A DNA stretch of 64,000 bases from Trujillonella endophytica. Lineage in GTDB: Bacteria > Actinomycetota > Actinomycetes > Mycobacteriales > Geodermatophilaceae. A program made the translations under genes and the position numbers. The DNA lies in assembly GCF_019799905.1 (NCBI RefSeq), contig NZ_JABGCI010000005.1, positions 1 through 64,000 on the forward strand. The letters are read 5' to 3'. Shown here piece by piece: positions 58,986-64,000 of the stretch (the stretch's first letter is position 1; the number at the start of each line of letters is the position of its first letter). The notes beneath the pieces are model-generated. The model searched no databases. It was not told where the DNA came from and saw nothing but the letters and a program-made list of their open reading frames with translations.

Positions 58986-59171
58986 TCAATACGGCGCCTT
59001 CGGGATGACGATCCACAGGCCGATGTAGACCAGCTCGCCCACGCCGACGAGGCCGAAGACCACGAAGCCCACCCGGACCAGTGCACGCGAGAGCCCGAAC
59101 CGATCGGCCAGCGCCGCGCACACCCCCGCGAGACGCTTGCCGGAACGGGGCCTCACCAGAGTCGTCGCCAT
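58986..59171 (-). CDS. PspC domain protein
   Basis: The 61-residue protein reads RPRSGKRLAGVCAALADRFG, LSRALVRVGFVVFGLVGV and VYIGLWIVIPKAPY, the full PspC domain with its membrane helix. PspC proteins respond to envelope stress. ATG 59171 is the start. Confidence 0.88.
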   Translation of the reverse strand: MATTLVRPRSGKRLAGVCAALADRFGLSRALVRVGFVVFGLVGVGELVYIGLWIVIPKAPY

Positions 59172-59284
59172 GTCATGCCCGTACCCGGACTGCAGCCGGA
59201 CAGGCGTCGGCACGCGCCCCGGCCGGCTGCCCGGTCCGTAGCAGGTCGCCGTCACGATGGCCGCCACGGCCCCCCGCGTGGGTC

Positions 59285-59296
59285 TACTGTCCCGCC
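59285..59296 (+). promoter_or_regulatory. Leaderless promoter of the DUF2652-like gene
   Basis: TACTGT lies six bases before ATG 59297, with no ribosome site. Confidence 0.45.
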
Positions 59297-60016
59297 ATGG
59301 CGACTCGGCGTGCGCTGCTCCTGATCGCCGACATCGGCGGCTACACGGAGTACATGCAGTTCCACCGCAGCATGCTGGGGCACGCGGAGGCGGCCACGAG
59401 ACGCCTGCTCGACAAGATCGTCGACGCTGCGCGCGACTTCGAGCTGATCGAGATCGAGGGCGACGCGGCCTTCCTGTCGCGCGAGGCCGAGGGGCTGGAC
59501 GGCGCGGCGACGCTGTCCGCCGTCACCCGTGCCGCCGTCGCCATGCACCGTGCCTTCCACGCGCAGCGCCGGCTGATCGAGCTCAACATGTGTCCCTGCG
59601 GGAGCTGCACGAAGACCAGCGCCCTGAAGCTGAAGTTCGTGGCGCACGTCGGCGATGTGGCGACCCAGACGATCAGGCGCCGGAAGAAGCTCGTCGGCAT
59701 GGACGTGATCTACGTCCACCGCCTGCTCAAGAACTCCGTCACCGTGCCGGAGTACCTCCTCGTCACCGACGACCTCTTCCGCGACGGTGGCGCCACCGCC
59801 GCCGAGCTGGCGGTCCGGGAGATCGCCCAGGACCTCGAGGGCATCGGACGGGTGCAGACCTTCTACGTCGAGGTCGAGGACATCACCGCACCGCTCCCGC
59901 CCGCGCCCGACCCGTCGTTCCTCGTGCGCATCGGCGCGACCCTCGACATGGTCGGCCGAGGCCTCCCCCACGTGCTCCCCCGCCGCCGCTCGCGGTCACT
60001 GGCCTCCGCCGGCTGA
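59297..60016 (+). CDS. DUF2652/adenylate-cyclase-like protein
   Basis: The 239-residue protein opens with RRALLLIADIGGYTEYMQFH, the start of class III cyclase-like proteins of the DUF2652 type, then ELIEIEGDAAFL and MCPCGSCTKTSALKLKFVAH with a three-Cys cluster. Whether it makes cyclic nucleotides is unknown, as only part of the cyclase metal and base residues can be matched. Its two neighbours both carry cyclic-nucleotide-binding domains, which makes a signalling link attractive. It overlaps the 3' end of the PIG-L gene by 21 bases. Confidence 0.65.
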   Translation: MATRRALLLIADIGGYTEYMQFHRSMLGHAEAATRRLLDKIVDAARDFELIEIEGDAAFLSREAEGLDGAATLSAVTRAAVAMHRAFHAQRRLIELNMCPCGSCTKTSALKLKFVAHVGDVATQTIRRRKKLVGMDVIYVHRLLKNSVTVPEYLLVTDDLFRDGGATAAELAVREIAQDLEGIGRVQTFYVEVEDITAPLPPAPDPSFLVRIGATLDMVGRGLPHVLPRRRSRSLASAG

Positions 60017-61165
60017 GCCGTCGTCGTCGAGGAGCGACGTGTCGAGCTCCCGTTCCGGCAGGACCTGGATGAAGTACTCGACGCCGAACATCTCCCGGAG
60101 GATCGAGTCGGGGAACATCGCCGGGTCGATCGGGTACTGGGACCGGTGCGCGGCCGTCGCCCGGATCTTGTGGCCGACGAAGTCCGAGACGTCGATGCAC
60201 GTGCTCACCCGGGCGTCGACCCGGTCCCCGGACGGCAGCGTCCTCGTCAGCAGCGGCAGCGCCTGGTCCTGACGTCCGCCGACGGAGAAGGACTCGGCAG
60301 CCAGGAAGGTCAGGCTCGTCACGTCGTCCAGGGCCACCACGTGCGCGTTGCGCGGCCGGCCCGTGGCGATGCCCTCCTCCCCGATGAACTCCCCCGGGCC
60401 CGACCGGTCGACCACGCGCACGCGACCGTCCGCGTCCTCTCGCCGGATCTCCACGGAACCGGACAGGAGGAAGTACATCGCCGTGGCCTCCTCGCCCTGT
60501 TCGACGAGGTAGGAGCCGGCCGGGAACCACTCGACGTCGATGAAGTCGGCCGCGTATCCCAGGGCCGCCGTCTCGCGCGAGAAGACCGACAGCGCCCGGA
60601 CGAACTCCCTGGTGCCCTGGAAGCGGGTCGTCAGCTCCACCACCCACGCGGCCAGCCGGTCGCGCAGCAGCATGCCGCTGCGCGGCAGGTGACAGTGGAA
60701 GAGCCGGATCGGTGTGGCCGATCGGAGCCGGTAGCACGCCTCGGTGACCGCTGCCCCCACGGCCACGTGGTCCGGGTGGCCCGAGAACCCGTCCGGCCCG
60801 AACGTGATCACCACGTCGGGCTCGAACTCGGTGACGATCTCGGACACCTGGGCCAGGAGCGAGTCGCCGTCGAGGTCGGAGAGGCCGCCGTCCGGATGGC
60901 CGAGACATCTCGTCCGGGTCAGCCCGAGCTCCGCACCGGCCGCGTCGAGTTCCCGTGCCCGGACCGCCTCGAGGGTGCTCCGGGTCGCGACGGCGGCGTC
61001 CCTGATCTGACCGGCTCCGCCTCTGGTCAGCGAGACCACACCGACCTCGGCGCCCGCGCTCGCGTACTTGGCGAGGGTGCCGCCGGCGCAGATGGTCTCG
61101 TCGTCCGGATGGGCGAAGACCCCCAGCAGACGCAGAGGTCGCCGACCTGGGGGATCCACGGACAT
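59996..61165 (-). CDS. PIG-L family deacetylase with inserted cyclic-nucleotide-binding domain
   Basis: The 389-residue protein has PIG-L motifs at the N terminus (GVFAHPDDETICAGGTLAKY and GFSGHPDHVAVGAAV, the metal HPDDE and HxxH residues). A cNMP-binding domain follows at about 215-300 (WFPAGSYLVEQGEEATAMYF, GPGEFIGEEG). After it comes VSTCIDVSDFVGHKIRATAA, which looks like the C-terminal part of PIG-L enzymes. So the binding domain appears inserted into the enzyme. It may let a cyclic nucleotide control deacetylation of a GlcNAc-type substrate. GTG 61165 or a nearby start is used. Confidence 0.8.
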   Translation of the reverse strand: MSVDPPGRRPLRLLGVFAHPDDETICAGGTLAKYASAGAEVGVVSLTRGGAGQIRDAAVATRSTLEAVRARELDAAGAELGLTRTRCLGHPDGGLSDLDGDSLLAQVSEIVTEFEPDVVITFGPDGFSGHPDHVAVGAAVTEACYRLRSATPIRLFHCHLPRSGMLLRDRLAAWVVELTTRFQGTREFVRALSVFSRETAALGYAADFIDVEWFPAGSYLVEQGEEATAMYFLLSGSVEIRREDADGRVRVVDRSGPGEFIGEEGIATGRPRNAHVVALDDVTSLTFLAAESFSVGGRQDQALPLLTRTLPSGDRVDARVSTCIDVSDFVGHKIRATAAHRSQYPIDPAMFPDSILREMFGVEYFIQVLPERELDTSLLDDDGSAGGGQ

Positions 61166-61332
61166 GTGGGTGCCAACCGATCACCGTCGAGACCGCCACC
61201 GGCGGTCACGGGGGTGGACCTGGGGGCCGGCCGGTCGAGCGCGCACCGTACCGTCCCGCCGCGCGCGCGAGCCAGGAGCGCCGTCCCGGGCAGGCCACGT
61301 CCGACCCGGCGTTCCCCGGCCGACTTCGCTGT

Positions 61333-61345
61333 TAGCGTGCGCGCC
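61333..61345 (+). promoter_or_regulatory. Leaderless promoter of the MFS gene
   Basis: TAGCGT lies seven bases before GTG 61346; an in-frame GTG at 61337 overlaps this box and is less likely. Confidence 0.4.
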
Positions 61346-63073
61346 GTGCCGGGGTCCTACCGCGAGGCGTGGACGTCGGTGACCGGCAATCGCAACCTCC
61401 GGTTCGCGCAGCTGTCGTCGCTGTCGGCCTGGACCGGCGAGTTCCTGTTCCTCTCCGCCATGACGGTCTACGCCTTCGACCAGAACGGCGCGGCCGGCGT
61501 GGGCCTGATCGGGTTCCTCCGGGTGCTGCCGGCGACGATTGCGCTCCCCTGGCTGGGCGCGCTGGCCGACCGGGTCTCGCGCCGCCGGCTGCTCGTGGTG
61601 GCGTGCGCGCTCCGTGCGCTCACCGCGGCGGGAGCGGCGGCGGCCATCGCCCAGCCCGCAGCGGTCTACACGCTGCTGACGCTCTCGACGGTCTGCCATG
61701 CCGCCTACCGGCCGGTGCTCGCGGCCCTGTTCCCCACGCTGTGCACCACGCCGGACGAGCTCACCGGGGTGAACGCCGTCCGGGCCATCCTCGACGGCGC
61801 CGCCGCGCTCGTCGGCCCCCTCGCCGCGGCCGCGCTGCTCGCCGCGTACGACCCGGCCGCCGCGTTCGCCGCCGTGGCCCTGCTCGCCGGGATCGCCGGC
61901 GTGCTGGCTGCCCGGCTGCGGTACGAGTCGCCGCGCCCCGCCACCGCCGACGGTCCGGCCGACCGGGTCGGGGTGGTCTCCGACGTGGTCGACGGCCTGC
62001 GCGAACTGCGCCGACGTCCCCGGGCGCTGGACGTGATCGTGCTGGGCGGCGGGCAGTGCCTGGTCCGCGGCGCGCTCACCGTGCTGGCGGTGGTGATCGC
62101 CGTCGAGGTCACCGACCTGGGGCGGCCGGGGGTCGGGCTCCTCTGGGCGGCGTTCGGGATCGGCGGGTTCGTCGCGGCGATGGCGTCGATCGGCGCCGCG
62201 GGGAGCGCCAGGCTCGGCACGCTGTTCGGCGCCGGGATCGCGATGTGGGGTGTGCCGATCGTCCTCATCGGCCTGCTGACGGGCAGCGCCGTCGCGGTCG
62301 GCGCGTTCGTGGTCGTGGGCGCCGCCAACGCACTCGTCGACGTCACCGGGTTCACGCTGCTGCAGCGACTGGTCCCCGATCAGACGCTGGCGCGCGTCCT
62401 CGCCCTGACCGAGGCGGTCTTCTCGCTGGCTCTGGCGCTCGGCTCCCTGGCGATCCCGTTCATCCTGTCCGCGCTGGGCGACACCGGCGCCCTCGTCGCC
62501 GCCGGCTGCCTCCTGCCGGTGGCGGTCGTCGTGCGCTGGGCAGCGCTCCGGGCGATCGATGCCGACATCGGCGTGCGGCGGGACCGGATCGTGCTGCTGC
62601 GGCGGGTCGGCATGTTCCGCCTCCTGCCCGTCCCGGTCATCGAGGGCCTGGCGCAGCGCCTGGGCAGGGCATCCGTCCCGGCGCAGACCGACGTCTTCCG
62701 GAAGGGCGACCCGGGTGACGGGTTCTACGTCGTCGAGTCCGGCCGCGTGGCCGTGATCGACGACGGGCGCGAGATCCGCCGGCTGGGACCCGGCGACGCC
62801 TTCGGCGAGATCGCGCTGCTCCGCTCCGTGCCACGGACGGCGACCGTGCGTGCCCTCGAGGACACCGAACTCGCCACCCTCAGCGGAGATCACTTCGTCT
62901 CGGCGATCACCGGCTTCTCCGCCACCTCCTCGACCGCCGAGCAGCTCGTCGGTGGCTATCTCGCCGAGGACCGGCAGCGGCAGGCGGCCCCGGAGGCCCC
63001 GACCCCGACCGCGGGCACGCTCCCCCCCGAGGAGCGGCCGGGGCCGGACGCGGGGAGCCCGGGCCGCCCATAG
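61346..63073 (+). CDS. MFS transporter with C-terminal cyclic-nucleotide-binding domain
   Basis: The 575-residue protein has about 400 residues of MFS transporter (LRFAQLSSLSAWTGEFLFLS, ALADRVSRRRLLVVACALRA in the helix 2-3 loop, and more helices to about 405). A cNMP-binding domain follows at about 420-530 (ASVPAQTDVFRKGDPGDGFY, GDAFGEIALLRSVPRTATV). The last 40 residues are Pro-rich. The binding pocket motif FGEIALLRSVPRTATV is close to CRP-type pockets, so it may bind cAMP or cGMP. It is divergent from the PIG-L gene, which has the same kind of domain. Confidence 0.88.
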   Translation: MPGSYREAWTSVTGNRNLRFAQLSSLSAWTGEFLFLSAMTVYAFDQNGAAGVGLIGFLRVLPATIALPWLGALADRVSRRRLLVVACALRALTAAGAAAAIAQPAAVYTLLTLSTVCHAAYRPVLAALFPTLCTTPDELTGVNAVRAILDGAAALVGPLAAAALLAAYDPAAAFAAVALLAGIAGVLAARLRYESPRPATADGPADRVGVVSDVVDGLRELRRRPRALDVIVLGGGQCLVRGALTVLAVVIAVEVTDLGRPGVGLLWAAFGIGGFVAAMASIGAAGSARLGTLFGAGIAMWGVPIVLIGLLTGSAVAVGAFVVVGAANALVDVTGFTLLQRLVPDQTLARVLALTEAVFSLALALGSLAIPFILSALGDTGALVAAGCLLPVAVVVRWAALRAIDADIGVRRDRIVLLRRVGMFRLLPVPVIEGLAQRLGRASVPAQTDVFRKGDPGDGFYVVESGRVAVIDDGREIRRLGPGDAFGEIALLRSVPRTATVRALEDTELATLSGDHFVSAITGFSATSSTAEQLVGGYLAEDRQRQAAPEAPTPTAGTLPPEERPGPDAGSPGRP

Positions 63074-63111
63074 GACCTCCGGCCGGCACTGCGGAGATCG
63101 GCTCCGGCGCC

Positions 63112-63123
63112 TAGCGTGGCGGC
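63112..63123 (+). promoter_or_regulatory. Leaderless promoter of the zinc-ribbon gene
   Basis: TAGCGT lies six bases before GTG 63124, with no ribosome site. Confidence 0.45.
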
Positions 63124-63327
63124 GTGTTCTTCCTCTTCGGCTTCGGCACCAAGGAACAGGACCTGGGGCCCGGGGAGGTCCGCACCTGCCCCAACTGCGG
63201 GAACACCACGACGTGGCACCGCGTGCGAATCGTCAAGCAGTTCACCGTCTTCTTCATCCCCCTGGCCCGGTGGGGACGGCGGCAGCTCGAGGTCTGCGGC
63301 ATCTGCGGCACGGCCGTCGAGGTCTGA
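63124..63327 (+). CDS. Small zinc-ribbon protein
   Basis: The 67-residue protein has CPNCGN and, about 30 residues later, CGICGT, two CxxC knuckles of a zinc ribbon, separated by an aromatic strand (VKQFTVFFIPLARWG). This is the family of small actinobacterial zinc-ribbon proteins of unknown function. GTG 63124 is the likely leaderless start. Confidence 0.85.
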   Translation: MFFLFGFGTKEQDLGPGEVRTCPNCGNTTTWHRVRIVKQFTVFFIPLARWGRRQLEVCGICGTAVEV

Positions 63328-63601
63328 TCGGGTGCCGCCCGGCGCCCCCACGGGTTCGCCAGCGTTCGTCGCTCGCCGGGGAGTCAGCGGCTGGTGAGGT
63401 CCCCGGCGACCCGGAGGACCTGTCCGGAGGAGATCCGGTCGGGATCGGTCCGGGCGCAGGGACGGGCCCAGCGGTGGCAAGGCGACGTCACGGAGCCGGC
63501 ACGGGCCGCCGTGACGCCACCGTGACGGTCGCCGCCGAGAGTCGACGACGGCCGGTCGCACGACGGCCGGCACACCCGGCACAGCGCGGAGAGGAGCCCC
63601 C

Positions 63602-64000
63602 GTGCCACAGGACGACCCCTTCCGACCGCGGGACCCGGAGAAGGCTGCGCGTGAGGCCGAGCCGCGAGTCCACGTCTACGGCCCCGGAGCTGTCTGCGAC
63701 ACCGAGTCCCGTGGCCAGCGGACCCCCGGCGGGCGGTCTCTCCTCGAGATCGTCGTCGACGCCTCGCAGGGATTCGTACCGCTGTGGGCGGAGCACACGA
63801 CGCTGCGATGGCGTTTCCAGCAGCGGTCCCTCAACTTCTTCGAGGCACCCGACGCCGCCGAGGCAGCCATCGTCGACCTGCTCGGGGAGAGCATCCTGCA
63901 GTGGGGGCCGGCTGCACCGGTCCACTTCTCGCGAGACGACGACGCATGGGACTTCGAGATCGCGGTCCGCGAGGTCGACCGGTGCTCCGTGAACGGGTGC
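63602..64000 (+). CDS. Probable matrixin-type metalloprotease, N-terminal part only
   Basis: 133 codons are in view and the gene continues past the window. The sequence TLRWRFQQRSLNFFEAPDAA, VDLLGESILQWGPAAPVHFS and WDFEIAVREVDRCSVNGC is the N-terminal half of matrixin-like (M10) proteases of actinobacteria, with the first strand and the helix before the zinc site. The zinc HExxH motif is beyond the edge. No signal peptide is seen. GTG 63602 has GAGAGGAG upstream. Confidence 0.6.
   Translation, partial: MPQDDPFRPRDPEKAAREAEPRVHVYGPGAVCDTESRGQRTPGGRSLLEIVVDASQGFVPLWAEHTTLRWRFQQRSLNFFEAPDAAEAAIVDLLGESILQWGPAAPVHFSRDDDAWDFEIAVREVDRCSVNGC

Overview
The window is high-GC DNA with many GTG starts, strong GC bias at third codon positions, translationally coupled genes (ATGA/GTGA overlaps), several leaderless promoters and an F420-type oxidoreductase. 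This points to an actinobacterium. A soil or stone-dwelling family such as Geodermatophilaceae is my guess from overall style, not something the sequence proves.

Region 1 (1-20.0 kb) is a catabolic block. It opens with the 5' end of mmsA and an amidohydrolase/TetR divergent pair. The core is an eight-gene minus-strand run (10959 down to 2756): a peptide/nickel-type ABC importer (two permeases, two ATPases), a SulP sulfate-family transporter, a UspA protein, a formylglycine-generating enzyme (FGE) and a flavin/F420 oxidoreductase, closed by a terminator. A LysR regulator is divergent from it. Two signal-less type I sulfatases with the CSPTR motif that FGE matures, a lipoprotein solute-binding protein and an SDR dehydrogenase lie on the plus strand. 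Three promoter regions (importer run, sulfatase 1, solute-binding protein) share the same spaced motif. I read this as one regulon for importing and desulfating an unidentified sulfate ester inside the cell.

Region 2 (20.0-31.4 kb) has low coding density. It holds an ArsR regulator, an MFS transporter remnant, a STAS protein, an excisionase-like HTH protein, a GIY-YIG nuclease, a small secreted protein, gamma-glutamyltransferase, a remnant of an epimerase whose intact relative is at 55.4 kb, and five copies of an intergenic repeat that each carry the box CCCCTCGGACA followed by a hairpin. It looks like an old insertion or decay zone.

Region 3 (31.4-45.9 kb) suggests polyhydroxyalkanoate metabolism. 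An operon encodes a PhaB-like reductase, a 1841-residue fused acyl-CoA carboxylase and a KAS III-type condensing enzyme with a 290-residue N-terminal extension. zwf (an NADPH source) and phaC follow. No thiolase is seen. The simplest reading is a malonyl-CoA-driven route to acetoacetyl-CoA feeding PhaB and PhaC. A UspA protein, a collagen-like protein and a 33-residue Cys-rich peptide are nearby.

Region 4 (46-64 kb) is a mixed chromosomal region: a polysaccharide deacetylase lipoprotein, glutaminase, a pair of coupled ATP-grasp ligases, an ArsR/SRPBCC pair with an in-frame amber codon, a MerR regulator divergent from an NTF2-like/hydrolase pair over a triple operator, nucleotide-sugar-type SDRs, a CPBP protease, PspC, a DUF2652-like protein, a PIG-L deacetylase with an inserted cyclic-nucleotide-binding domain facing an MFS transporter with a C-terminal one, a zinc ribbon and the start of a probable matrixin protease.
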